Below are positions 1 through 8,158 of a DNA stretch of 64,000 bases, one piece after another (positions within the stretch are counted from its first letter, which is position 1; every line of letters begins with the position of its first letter). This stretch comes from DATKNA01 sp963755755 (GTDB taxonomy: Bacteria > Actinomycetota > Actinomycetes > Actinomycetales > Kineosporiaceae), in contig CAVWLJ010000005.1 in assembly GCA_963755755.1 (NCBI GenBank), forward strand, positions 62,001-126,000, given 5' to 3'. Under the pieces are notes generated by a model that did no database searches, had not been told where the DNA came from, and saw only the letters and a list, made by a program, of their open reading frames with translations. The translations under genes were made by a program, and so were the position numbers.

Positions 1-7
1 CGATCGG

Positions 8-39
8 TGCATGATCGCGGCGAAGTGCATGATCAGCGC
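8..39. repeat. Intergenic repeat copy 1 (TGCATGATC element)
   Basis: Two direct copies of the core TGCATGATC (8-16 and 26-34) are separated by a short GC-rich spacer, downstream of the acuC stop codon. The reverse complement of this block matches the element at 18365-18411 almost base for base. It appears to be a dispersed intergenic repeat. The left edge of the window may cut part of it off. Confidence 0.6.
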
Positions 40-57
40 GGGAGGTGAGGGGCGGGA

Positions 58-1239
58 TCAGTCGAACCAGGGGTCGAGGCCGTGCAGCGGGAACACCGCG
101 CGGCGGGTGGCCATGACGGCGCGGTCGACGGGGTCAGCCGGGTCGTGCCCGCGGGACCAGGGTGTGAAGGTCGCGTCGCGTCCGTCCGTGAACCTCGCCG
201 GGCCCGGGCGTCCGACCCGCTCCTGCACGTACAGCCGCCAGCCGTCCGGGACCTCGGCTGCCGGGTCGACCGGGCGGTGCGCCGCGATGGCGACGAGGTG
301 CGCCCAGGCGCGGGGCACGACGTCGACGACCTCGTAGCCGCCCCCGCCGAGGGCGACCCAGCGCCCGTGGGCCTCGGAGTGCGCGAGATCGTGCAGCGCC
401 GCGTACGACGCGCGCTGGGCGTCCAGCGAGAGGGCCATGTGCGCGAGGGGGTCCAGCACGTGCGAGTCGCAGCCGTGCTGGGTGACGAGCACGTCGGGGG
501 CGAACGCCCGCAGCAGGGGCGGCACGACGGCGTCGAAGGCGCGCAGCCACCCGGCGTCCCCGGTGCCCGGCGGGAAGGCGACGTTGACGGCGCATCCCGC
601 CGCGCGGCCGCCCCCGACGTCCGCGGCGTCCCCGGTGCCGGGGAAGAGCACCCGGCCCGTCTCGTGCAGGGAGATGGTGAGGACGTCGGGGTCGTCCCAG
701 AAGATCCGCTCCACGCCGTCGCCGTGGTGGACGTCGACGTCGACGTACGCGACGCGTTCCGCCCCTGCCTCCCGCAGCGTGCGGATCGCGAGCGCGACGT
801 CGTTGTAGACGCAGAAGCCGCTGGCCCGGGCCGGCATCGCGTGGTGCAGGCCGCCGGCGAAGTTCACCGCGTGCGCGGACTCGCCGTTCCACACGGCCAG
901 CGCGGCAACGCGGCTGCCACCCGCGATGGCCGCGCTGGCGTCGTGCATGCCGGGGAAGACCGGGACATCCTCGGAGCCGAGGCCGTAGGCGAGCGCGGGC
1001 CGGGCCCCGCGCTCCGACGCCGCGCGCACGGCCGCCACGTAGCGGGGCTCGTGCACCAGCGCGAGGAGCTCGTCGGACGCCGGTTCGGCGCCGGCCCGGA
1101 CGACGCCGGGCTGTTCGAACAGGCCGAGCTCGCGGACGAGCAGCTCGGCGAGCTCCAGGCGCAGCGGCGACATCGGGTGGTGCGGGCCGAAGTCGTAGGC
1201 GAGGAAGGCCTCGTCCCAGATCAGCCGGAGCGCCTCCAT
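58..1239 (-). CDS. acuC: AcuC-like class I histone deacetylase family protein
   Basis: Predicted Zn-dependent lysine deacetylase of the AcuC family, 393 aa. In Bacillus, AcuC removes acetyl groups from acetyl-CoA synthetase; that role is inferred here. Family motifs are visible: HHPMSPLRLEL near the N-terminus, the metal-site block VDVHHGDGVERIFW, LHETGRVLFPGTGD, QHGCDSHVLDPLAHMAL and the Gly-rich LGGGGYEVVDV. The ATG start has no Shine-Dalgarno, but a TACGGT box sits 6 nt upstream (1246-1251), which suggests a leaderless transcript. proC lies upstream on the same strand with its own termination region between them, so the two are probably separate units. Confidence 0.85.
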   Translation of the reverse strand: MEALRLIWDEAFLAYDFGPHHPMSPLRLELAELLVRELGLFEQPGVVRAGAEPASDELLALVHEPRYVAAVRAASERGARPALAYGLGSEDVPVFPGMHDASAAIAGGSRVAALAVWNGESAHAVNFAGGLHHAMPARASGFCVYNDVALAIRTLREAGAERVAYVDVDVHHGDGVERIFWDDPDVLTISLHETGRVLFPGTGDAADVGGGRAAGCAVNVAFPPGTGDAGWLRAFDAVVPPLLRAFAPDVLVTQHGCDSHVLDPLAHMALSLDAQRASYAALHDLAHSEAHGRWVALGGGGYEVVDVVPRAWAHLVAIAAHRPVDPAAEVPDGWRLYVQERVGRPGPARFTDGRDATFTPWSRGHDPADPVDRAVMATRRAVFPLHGLDPWFD

Positions 1240-1245
1240 CCCGTC

Positions 1246-1251
1246 ACCGTA
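1246..1251 (-). promoter_or_regulatory. -10 box of leaderless acuC transcript
   Basis: TACGGT on the minus strand ends 6 nt before the acuC ATG. This is the TANNNT-N6/7-start geometry of actinobacterial leaderless promoters, and there is no ribosome-binding site. Confidence 0.45.
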
Positions 1252-1309
1252 GTCGCGGTCCCGAGGACCGCACAGGGACGGACGTCGTGCGCACGAGCCG
1301 GCGGGACGG

Positions 1310-2119
1310 TCAGGCGGTGCCGCTGGAGAGCTCGCGGGAGCGGTCCCGCGCCGCCTCCATCGCGGTGAGGAACGCGGCCCGCACCTTGTGGTCGTCCAGC
1401 TGCCGCAGGGCCGCCATCGTGGTGCCCGCCGGGCTGCTCACCTGCTCGCGCAGCACCGTCGGGTGCTGCCCGGTCTCCTTGAGCATCGTCGCCGCGCCGT
1501 AGAGGGTCTGGACGACGAGCTCCGTCGACGTCGCCCGCGGCAGCCCGAGCAGGACGCCGGCCTCGATCATGGCCTCGACGACGTAGAAGATGTAGGCCGG
1601 CCCGGAGCCGCTGATCGCGGTGACGGCGTCCTGGTGATACTCGGGCAGCTCGACGACCTTGCCGGTGGCCTCGAGCAGGGCCCGGGCCCGGGCGAGGTGG
1701 GCGGGGTCGCAGTGCGTGCCGGGGCTGATGGCCGCCATGCCCTGGTCGACCAGCGCGGGCGTGTTCGGCATGACCCGGACGACGGCCAGGCCGCCCGGGA
1801 GCCGCTCCTCGACGAAGGCGGTCGTGATGCCGGCGGCGATGGTGACGACCAGGGCGCCCGGGCGCAGCGCGTCACGGATCTCCGCGAGCAGTCCGTCGAT
1901 GTCCTGCGGCTTGACGACGAGCACCACGGTGTCGGACCAGGCGGCGGCCTCGGCGTTGCCGACGATCCGGATGCCGTACCGGTCGGCGAGCTCGGCGGCG
2001 CGCTCCGGCCTGCGCTCGCTGACCACGACCTCGTCGGCCGACCAGCCCGCACGGAGCAGCCCGGAGACCAGGGTCTCGCCCATCACGCCGCCGCCGAGGA
2101 TCGCGACCGTTTCGCTCAT
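1310..2119 (-). CDS. proC: Pyrroline-5-carboxylate reductase
   Basis: Reduces pyrroline-5-carboxylate (P5C) to proline with NAD(P)H, the last step of proline synthesis in the cytoplasm. 269 aa from the ATG at 2119, preceded by AGGGG at suitable spacing. An in-frame TTG at 2125 overlaps the stop of the upstream gene and is a second possible start. The N-terminus has the Rossmann motif ILGGGVMGETL. The conserved C-terminal block AVTAISGSGPAYIFYVVEAM and SPAGTTMAALRQLD are present. It is coupled to the proline dehydrogenase gene just upstream, an unusual pairing of the enzyme that makes P5C from proline with the one that returns P5C to proline. Confidence 0.93.
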   Translation of the reverse strand: MSETVAILGGGVMGETLVSGLLRAGWSADEVVVSERRPERAAELADRYGIRIVGNAEAAAWSDTVVLVVKPQDIDGLLAEIRDALRPGALVVTIAAGITTAFVEERLPGGLAVVRVMPNTPALVDQGMAAISPGTHCDPAHLARARALLEATGKVVELPEYHQDAVTAISGSGPAYIFYVVEAMIEAGVLLGLPRATSTELVVQTLYGAATMLKETGQHPTVLREQVSSPAGTTMAALRQLDDHKVRAAFLTAMEAARDRSRELSSGTA

Positions 2120-2121
2120 GA

Positions 2122-3057
2122 TCAACCCCTACTGACGAGCGAGCGGAGGAAGAACGCCACGTTGGCGGGCCGCTCGGCCAGCCGCCGCATCAGATAGCCG
2201 TACCACTGCGAGCCGTACGGCACGTAGACGCGCACGGTCTCGCCCTCGCCGGCGAGCCGGCGCTGCTCGTCGGGGCGGATGCCATACAGCATCTGGTACT
2301 CGTGGTCCGTCGGCGTCCGGCGGTGCCGCACGGCGAGCGCGCCCGCGATGTCGACCAGGCGGGGGTCGTGCGTGGCGACCATCGGGTACCCGCGACCCGC
2401 CATGAGCGCCGAGAGGCAGCGGACGTAGGAGCGGTCGACGTCCGCGCGGGAGGCGAACGCGACCGACGGCGGCTCCTTGTAGGCGCCCTTGCACAGCCGC
2501 ACCCGCGAGCCCTCGGTCGCCAGGTCCCGGCAGTCGGCCTCGGTCCGGAACAGGTACGCCTGCAGCACCGCGCCGACCCAGCCGAAGTCCTGGCGCAGCT
2601 CGCGCAGGATCGCCAGCGTCGAGTCGGTCGTGGTGTGGTCCTCCATGTCCAGCGTGACGGTCGTCCCGGCGGCGGCCGCGGCCTCGCAGATCGCGTGCGC
2701 GTGCTCGAGTGCGATCTTCTCCCCGTCGGCGCCGAGCGCCTGGCCGACCGCGGACAGCTTGACCGACACCTCGACCCGCCCGCTCTGCGTGAGCCCGGCG
2801 TCCGCGAGGAGCCGGAGCACACCGACGTAGGCGTCGCGCACGCCGCGGGCCTGCTCGGGTTCGGTCGTGTCCTCCCCCAGGTGGTCCAGGCTCGCGGTCA
2901 GCCCGGCGCCCAGCAGCTCCCGACAGGCGCGCACGGCGTCCTCGTCGCGCGTGCCCGGGACGTAGCGGGCGACCACCTGGCGGGAGACGGGCGCGTTCTC
3001 GACGACGGAACGGACGCCCTCGCTCCGGGACGCCTGCAGCAGGACCTGACGCAGCAC
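2122..3057 (-). CDS. Proline dehydrogenase
   Basis: FAD-dependent proline dehydrogenase (the PutA PRODH domain as a stand-alone enzyme), 311 aa with a GTG start. It oxidises proline to P5C and passes electrons to the quinone pool at the membrane. Typical beta8-alpha8 barrel motifs are present: TLDMEDHTTTDSTL, the FAD/substrate region RVRLCKGAYKEPPSVAF, and the C-terminal RVYVPYGSQWYGYLMRRLAE with its substrate-binding arginine pair. The stop codon overlaps the upstream-most possible start of proC. No P5C dehydrogenase gene lies in the window, so its product must be handled elsewhere or recycled by ProC. Confidence 0.92.
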   Translation of the reverse strand: MLRQVLLQASRSEGVRSVVENAPVSRQVVARYVPGTRDEDAVRACRELLGAGLTASLDHLGEDTTEPEQARGVRDAYVGVLRLLADAGLTQSGRVEVSVKLSAVGQALGADGEKIALEHAHAICEAAAAAGTTVTLDMEDHTTTDSTLAILRELRQDFGWVGAVLQAYLFRTEADCRDLATEGSRVRLCKGAYKEPPSVAFASRADVDRSYVRCLSALMAGRGYPMVATHDPRLVDIAGALAVRHRRTPTDHEYQMLYGIRPDEQRRLAGEGETVRVYVPYGSQWYGYLMRRLAERPANVAFFLRSLVSRG

Positions 3058-3061
3058 CGGG

Positions 3062-4117
3062 TCAGGCTATCCGGCGCCGGTTCGGCCTCGGACGCAGCGG
3101 CGTCGTCGGCAGGGCCGGCGCGGGGAGGCGGCCGGCCGGGTGGTCGACGACGCCGAACCGGCGGCCGGCCTCCCAGTCCTCCCGCGCGCCGGCGATCTCG
3201 TCGTGGCTGCGCGCGACGAAGTTCCACCACATGAGCAGGTCCTCACCGAACGGGGTGCCGCCGAGCAGCAGGACCCGGCCCGGGCCCTCGAGCGCCAGCG
3301 ACCTCCGGCCCGGTTCGAGGTGCACCAGCGCCGAGACGGGCACCCGGACGCCGGCGGCGACGGGCTCGCCCTCGACCGCGAGCACCCCGTGCTCGAAGTC
3401 CGGCTCGAGCGGCAGCTCCGTGCGGGCGCCGGCGGGCAGGGTCACCTCGACGCCGAGCAGCGGCGAGTACACCGCCGCCTCGGACCGGGCGCCGTCCAGC
3501 TCGCCGACGAACACGGTGACCGAGGCGCCGCCGGCCGTCAGGACCGGCAGGTCACCGTGGTGCTCGAAGTGCGGCTCCTGGTGCCGGTGGGCGTCCGGGA
3601 GCGCGGTCCAGAGCTGGACGCCGTGCAGGTGCGCGTTGCCGGTGCTCCCCGTGCCGATCGTGCTGCCGGTGCCGACGGTGTCCTCGGAGTGCGCGATCCC
3701 GAGCCCGGCGGTCATGACGTTGAGCTCGCCGGGGTGCACCGGCTGGCGTGAGCCGAGGCTGTCCCGGTGCTCGACGTCGCCGCCCAGCAGCCAGGTCACC
3801 GTCTGCAGCCCGATGTGCGGGTGCGGGGGGACGTGCATGCCGGGTCCCGTGGCCGGGCGGAAGTGGTCCACGAAGCACCAGGCCCCGATGGTGCGGATGT
3901 CCCGGTGCGGCAGGGTGCGCCAGACGTGCATCGCCCGCACCCCGCCCAGCGGCACCTCCCGCGGCTCCAGGAGCGTGATCCCGGCCCCGACGTCGACGGG
4001 CCGCTCGTGGCGCGGGAGGACCGGCGGCGCCGACCCGGTGGGCGCGACCGCCGTGACCCTGCCGCCGCTGACGACCTCGTCGGGGTACGCATCCACCTGG
4101 GCCTCGAGATTGCTCAC
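3062..4117 (-). CDS. Pirin family protein
   Basis: Bicupin protein of the pirin family, 351 aa. Bacterial pirins are iron-binding; some have quercetin dioxygenase activity and others modulate central metabolism, so the substrate is not predictable. The N-terminal cupin carries the metal ligands in HPHIGLQTVTWLLGGDVEHRD and AGLGIAHSE (two His, one His, one Glu). The C-terminal cupin ends with LLGGTPFGEDLLMWWNFVARS, typical of the family. The frame is open far upstream, but the GTG at 4117 is chosen because TACCGT lies 7 nt before it and homology starts there. Four bases separate it from the downstream proline dehydrogenase start. Confidence 0.88.
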   Translation of the reverse strand: MSNLEAQVDAYPDEVVSGGRVTAVAPTGSAPPVLPRHERPVDVGAGITLLEPREVPLGGVRAMHVWRTLPHRDIRTIGAWCFVDHFRPATGPGMHVPPHPHIGLQTVTWLLGGDVEHRDSLGSRQPVHPGELNVMTAGLGIAHSEDTVGTGSTIGTGSTGNAHLHGVQLWTALPDAHRHQEPHFEHHGDLPVLTAGGASVTVFVGELDGARSEAAVYSPLLGVEVTLPAGARTELPLEPDFEHGVLAVEGEPVAAGVRVPVSALVHLEPGRRSLALEGPGRVLLLGGTPFGEDLLMWWNFVARSHDEIAGAREDWEAGRRFGVVDHPAGRLPAPALPTTPLRPRPNRRRIA

Positions 4118-4124
4118 GTTCGCC

Positions 4125-4130
4125 ACGGTA
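4125..4130 (-). promoter_or_regulatory. -10 box of leaderless pirin transcript
   Basis: TACCGT on the minus strand, 7 nt before the GTG at 4117, with no Shine-Dalgarno. It probably drives the pirin-PRODH-proC run. Confidence 0.45.
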
Positions 4131-4182
4131 CGGCTCGGCCGCGTGCGCGGGGAGGGCCGCCGGTCCCGCCTGCGTCGGGCGG

Positions 4183-4917
4183 TCAGGCGGTCCGGCGGCG
4201 CAGGGTGGCCGACCCGGCGGCGAGCGCGGCGACCGCGAACGCCAGGACGATCCCCATGTCCCTGGCGACGTCCGCTCCGCCGGAGGCGTCCGTCGTGATC
4301 GTCCGCATGGCGTCGACCGCGTACGAGAGCGGCAGGATCGCGCTGACGGCGTGCAGGAAGGCCGGCAGCTCGTCCCGCGGCACGAGCAGGCCGCAGAGCA
4401 GGAACTGCGGCAGCACGAAGGCGGGCAGGAACTGCACCGCCTGGAACTCGGTCGCGGCGAAGGCCGACAGGAACAGCCCCAGCGCCGTCCCCAGCACCGC
4501 GTCGAACACCGCGACGACGAGCAGCAGCCAGGTGCTCCCCGCGACGTCGAGCCCCAGCGCCCAGACGGAGAACGCGGTGGCGATCACCGCCTGCACCGCA
4601 GCGAGCGCGCCGAAGGCGACGGCGTACCCGCCGAGCAGGTCGCCCTTGCCCAGCGGCAGCGTGAGGAGGCGCTCGAGGGTGCCGCTGCGCCGCTCGCGCA
4701 GCGTCGCGATGCTCGTCACGAGGAACATGACGACGAACGGGAAGACCCCGAGCAACGGGGCGCCGAGGCTGTCGAAGACGGGGGTGTTCTTGTAGATCCA
4801 GGCGAGCAGCCCGAGCAGCACGCAGGGCACGACGACGAGCAGCCCGATGGTCCGCGGGTCGTGCCGGATCTGCCGCAGCACGCGCCCGGCGGTGACGAGG
4901 GTGAGCCGGGGGCTCAT
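4183..4917 (-). CDS. ABC-2 type transporter permease
   Basis: Membrane subunit of a drug/antibiotic-type ABC exporter, 244 aa with about six hydrophobic segments. The stretch RERRSGTLERLLTLPL, the conserved cytoplasmic loop of ABC-2 permeases, is clear, as is the C-terminal LPLSYAVDAMRTI region. Its ATG overlaps the stop of the ATPase gene (ATGA), so the two are translationally coupled. The TetR gene just upstream suggests induction by a small molecule. The substrate is unknown. Confidence 0.85.
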   Translation of the reverse strand: MSPRLTLVTAGRVLRQIRHDPRTIGLLVVVPCVLLGLLAWIYKNTPVFDSLGAPLLGVFPFVVMFLVTSIATLRERRSGTLERLLTLPLGKGDLLGGYAVAFGALAAVQAVIATAFSVWALGLDVAGSTWLLLVVAVFDAVLGTALGLFLSAFAATEFQAVQFLPAFVLPQFLLCGLLVPRDELPAFLHAVSAILPLSYAVDAMRTITTDASGGADVARDMGIVLAFAVAALAAGSATLRRRTA

Positions 4918-5667
4918 GCGAGCACCTTCTCCCCGCCCGCCGCCCGGTCCACCAGGGTGAGGAAGGCCTGCTCGACGTCGGCGGCGCCGGTGGCCGCCAG
5001 CACGCCCGCGGGGGTGTCGTCGGCGAGGATGCGGCCCTCACGCATCAGCAGCAGGCGGTCGCAGCGGCTCGCCTCGTCCATGACGTGGCTGCTCACGAGC
5101 AGCGTGGCGCCGTCGCGGGCGAGCCGGCCGAACAACGCCCACAGGTCGCGTCGCAGCACGGGATCGAGGCCGACCGTGGGCTCGTCGAGCACGAGGAGCT
5201 CCGGCGTCCCCAGCAGTGCCGCGCCGAGCGAGACGCGGGAGAGCTGGCCGCCGGAGAGCCGGTCGACGCGCGCGGAGGCATGGTCGGTGAGGGAGACGAG
5301 CGCGAGGACGCGCTCGACGTCGGCGCGCCGGGCGTTGCCTCGCAGGCCCAGCACGGCGGCGACGTAGGCGAGGTTCTCGGTCACGGTCAGGTCCCCGTAC
5401 ACGCTCGGCGCCTGGGTGACATAGCCGATGCTCCGCCGCAACGCTTTCGAGCCGGCGGGCTCGCCGAGCACGGTGACGGTGCCGCCGGCCGACCCGCTGC
5501 ACGCCGACGATGCTGCGCAGCAGGGTGCTCTTGCCGCAGCCGCTCGGGCCCAGCAGGCCCACCACGGCACCCCGAGGAACCTCGAGCGACAGGTCGGGCA
5601 GCACGACGGAACCGCCCCGGACGACGCGCAGACCGCTGATCACGACCGCGGCATCACTTTTCCCCAT
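4914..5667 (-). CDS. ABC transporter ATP-binding protein (frameshifted)
   Basis: ATPase partner of the ABC-2 permease that follows. The Walker A motif GPSGCGKST lies in the first frame. The Q-loop (YVTQAPSVYG), signature LSGGQ, Walker B LLVLDEPTVGLDP and the H-loop SSHVMDE lie in the second. A one-base shift near 5495, in the GC-rich stretch after RSIVGVQ, separates them, and nothing else is missing. If the shift is real the protein lacks its signature and Walker B and is dead; a sequencing indel is more likely. The ATG at 5667 is preceded by TATTTT 6 nt upstream, which suggests a leaderless message. Confidence 0.82.
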
Positions 5668-5679
5668 GCGATGAAAATA
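5658..5679 (-). promoter_or_regulatory. Leaderless promoter and possible TetR operator
   Basis: On the minus strand TATTTT (5674-5679) lies 6 nt before the ATG of the ABC ATPase gene. A TTTTC/GAAAA inverted repeat spans the -10 box and the start codon. The TetR gene ends only about 50 bp upstream, so this AT-rich spot in a very GC-rich region is a reasonable operator for it. The promoter is moderately supported; the operator is inference. Confidence 0.35.
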
Positions 5680-5718
5680 AGCCCAGCGCCACCGGCGGTG
5701 CAAGGGCCTTCCGGCTCC

Positions 5719-6351
5719 TCACCCGTCGCGCAACGGCCCCGTCAGGTAGGCCTGCAGCGTCGGGCCCACGAGGGCGACGACCCGGTCCGGCGGCAGCGAG
5801 GCCAGCGGCTCGATCAGGACGACGTACCGGGCCACGACCAGCCCCATCATCTGGGAGACGGCGAGGGACGCGCGCAGCTCCGGCTGGTCGGCGTCCAGCG
5901 CGGCCACGATCCGCGCGAACACCTCCCGGGTGAGGAACTCCCGCAGCATCCGCGCACCCGCCTCGCTGGTGAGCGACGCGCTCAGCAGCGCGACGATGCG
6001 CTGCCGGCCCGGCGGGGCGTCCCAGACGCTGAGGAACAGCCGGACCAGCCGCTCGCCGATGCCGTCCGGGCCGGGCGCGAGGACCGGCTCGATCACGTCC
6101 TGCGGGCGCACGGGGATCTCGAAGGCGGCCGTGAAGACGGCGTCCTTGCCGTCGAAGTAGTGGTGCACGAGCCGGGGGTCCACGCCCGCGGCCCGGGCGA
6201 TGCCGCGCAGCGTCGTCCCGTCGAACCCGCGCTGCGCGAACTCCTCCCGAGCCGCCGCGAGGATGTCGCCGCGGCGGTCCTCCCCCGCCGGCCGCCGTCC
6301 CCGCCGGCGGGGAGCCTCGACGCCGGCGTCCTGCTCGGACGCCGCCGTCAC
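5719..6351 (-). CDS. TetR/AcrR family transcriptional regulator
   Basis: 210 aa. The N-terminal helix-turn-helix domain (about residues 25-70) reads ILAAAREEFAQRGFDGTTL, then RGIARAAGVDPRLVHHYF, a classic TetR_N signature. The C-terminal ligand domain resembles the TetR_C_33-like group (LTREVFARIVAALDADQPELR). The GTG start overlaps the stop of the upstream TIM-barrel gene. The downstream ABC exporter, about 50 bp away, is the obvious target, giving a drug-responsive repressor-exporter pair. The effector is unknown. Confidence 0.88.
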   Translation of the reverse strand: MTAASEQDAGVEAPRRRGRRPAGEDRRGDILAAAREEFAQRGFDGTTLRGIARAAGVDPRLVHHYFDGKDAVFTAAFEIPVRPQDVIEPVLAPGPDGIGERLVRLFLSVWDAPPGRQRIVALLSASLTSEAGARMLREFLTREVFARIVAALDADQPELRASLAVSQMMGLVVARYVVLIEPLASLPPDRVVALVGPTLQAYLTGPLRDG

Positions 6352-7235
6352 GCGCCGCCGCCGTCCCCGCCGGCCGGGACCCGGCTGGCCAGGTGCAGCC
6401 GGGCGAACGCGAGTGCCTCGGCGAGGTCGGCCTCGCGCTCCTGCCGCGTGCGGGCGCGGCGGGTGTTCACCTCGAGGACCACCGTGCCGGTCCAGTTCCG
6501 CTCCGCCAGCAGCCCGAGCACCTCCTCGCACGGCTGCGTGCCCTGACCGGGCACGAGGTGCTCGTCCTTGGCCGAGCCCTGCCCGTCGGCGAGGTGCAGG
6601 TGCGTGAGGCGGTCCCCGAGGGCCCGGGCCAGGGCGAGCCCGTCGACCCCCGCGGTGGCGGTGTGCGAGAGGTCGAGCGTGACGTCGCGGTAGGGGTGCG
6701 GGAGGGGGTCCCAGCCGGGCGCGTAGGCCAGCAGCTCCCGGCCGCGGGCCCGCCAGGGGTACATGTTCTCGACCGCGAGCCGGACGCCGTACTCGTCGGC
6801 GAGCCGCTCGACGCCGGCGACGAATCCGGCCGCGTACTCGCGCTGCCACCGGAAGGGCGGATGCACGACCACGGTCCCGGCGCCGAGCTCGAGCGCGAGC
6901 CGGCACGACCGGTGGAGCTTCTCCCACGGCTCACGCCCCCACACCCGCTGGGTGACGAGCAGGGTCGGCGCGTGGATCGCGAGCACGGGGATCTCGTAGT
7001 GATCGACGAGCCGCGCCAGGCTGGCCGCCTCCTGGCTGACCGGGTCGGTCCAGACCATGACCTCGACCCCGTCGTACCCGAGCTCGGAGGCGATCGCGAA
7101 CCCGTCGGCGCAGTTCATCGGGTAGACGGAGGCGGTCGACAGCGCGACCGGAGCGCGCGGCACGAGCACAGGGGCGTCCTCCGGCCCGCCCGGCCGGTGC
7201 GGCCCCTGCCGCCGCTCGCCTCCGGACGCGCCCAT
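6348..7235 (-). CDS. Sugar phosphate isomerase/epimerase-like TIM-barrel protein
   Basis: Xylose-isomerase-like TIM barrel (AP endonuclease family 2 fold), 295 aa. Metal-binding motifs expected for the fold are present: VLAIHAPTLL, TVVVHPPFRW, RLAVENMYPW, DVTLDLSHTATAG, LTHLHLADGQG and TVVLEVN. The protein resembles the conserved mycobacterial protein encoded near proC (Rv0498 type), whose reaction is unknown. The ATG has no Shine-Dalgarno but has TAGCCT 7 nt upstream. It overlaps the TetR gene by 4 bp and is divergent from the gene at 7327. Confidence 0.82.
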   Translation of the reverse strand: MGASGGERRQGPHRPGGPEDAPVLVPRAPVALSTASVYPMNCADGFAIASELGYDGVEVMVWTDPVSQEAASLARLVDHYEIPVLAIHAPTLLVTQRVWGREPWEKLHRSCRLALELGAGTVVVHPPFRWQREYAAGFVAGVERLADEYGVRLAVENMYPWRARGRELLAYAPGWDPLPHPYRDVTLDLSHTATAGVDGLALARALGDRLTHLHLADGQGSAKDEHLVPGQGTQPCEEVLGLLAERNWTGTVVLEVNTRRARTRQEREADLAEALAFARLHLASRVPAGGDGGGA

Positions 7236-7242
7236 GCACGCC

Positions 7243-7248
7243 AGGCTA
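7243..7248 (-). promoter_or_regulatory. -10 box of leaderless TIM-barrel gene
   Basis: TAGCCT on the minus strand, exactly 7 nt before the ATG at 7235. Confidence 0.5.
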
Positions 7249-7314
7249 CGCGGAGGCCGCCGGCCCGTTCGCCCGGACTCGATACGTCCCGCACCGAACT
7301 CCGACCGGCCCTCC

Positions 7315-7320
7315 TACGCT
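7315..7320 (+). promoter_or_regulatory. -10 box of leaderless transcript (gene at 7327)
   Basis: TACGCT, 6 nt before the GTG at 7327, with no ribosome-binding site. Confidence 0.5.
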
Positions 7321-7326
7321 GGCGGG

Positions 7327-8158
7327 GTGACCTCCGAGACCGCCCTCGACGGCGACCGGATGTGGGTCGAGTTCGGCGAGCCGGGCTCCCCCGGAGCGCC
7401 CGACACCGTGTACCGGTGCGACCTCACCTGGCTCACCTCGTCGTGGACCTGCATCTTCGGCCGGGGCTGCCGCGGCATCGACGCGGCCCGGCCGGACGAC
7501 GGCTGCTGCACGCTGGGCGCCCACTTCTCGGACGCCGACGACGAGCGGCGCGTCGGCCGGGCGGTGCGGCGGCTCTCGCCGGAGGTCTGGGAGCACCACG
7601 CGCAAGGGCGCGGGGGCCGCTGGCGGGCGACCGACGCCGACGGCGCGCGGACGACCGCGCATCGTGGACGGCGCCTGCGTCTTCCTCAACCGGCCCGGGT
7701 TCGCGCCCGGGACCTTCGCCGACGGCGCGGGCTGCGCGCTGCACCTGCTCGCGCTGACGGAGGGCCGGCCACCGCACGAGACCAAGCCCGACGTCTGCTG
7801 GCAGCTGCCGCTGCGGCGTACCTACCGGACGGTGGAGCGACCGGACGGCACCTCGTACCTCGAGGTGTCGATCGGCGAGTACGACCGGCGGGGCTGGGGC
7901 GCCGGCGGGCTGGACCTGGACTGGTACTGCTCCGGCAGCCCGCTCGCGCACGTCGGCGCCGAGCCGGTGTTCCGCGCCCTGCGGGCCGAGCTCGTCGAAC
8001 TCGTCGGCCCGGAGGCGTACGCGGTGCTCGCACGGCACTGCGAGGGGGCGCTCGCGGCGCGCCGATCGCTGCCGGTGCTCGTCCACCCGGCCACGGCGGC
8101 GGCGAGCGCGGACCGGCGCCGGGCGGCGGCGTCCGGCGCCGGTGAACCGCCGCCGTGA
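7327..8158 (+). CDS. Conserved cysteine-containing protein, unknown function (frameshifted)
   Basis: About 276 aa when read across one frameshift near 7660. I cannot assign it to a named family with confidence. Clustered cysteines (WTCIFGRGCRGI, DDGCCTLGAHF, then CVFLNRPGF, GAGCALH and PDVCWQL) recall YkgJ-type metal- or Fe-S-binding proteins. The first frame carries the protein to ATDADGARTT and the second resumes at VDGACVFLNRPGF, so a one-base extra G fits. The stop overlaps the GTG of the following methyltransferase (GTGA), so the two are coupled. A leaderless promoter precedes it. Confidence 0.7.

Noticed and set aside
3062..5041. Long frame joining pirin to the region opposite the ABC permease
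   Set aside because: Homology starts at the GTG 4117, and the upstream part is a shadow of the permease gene.
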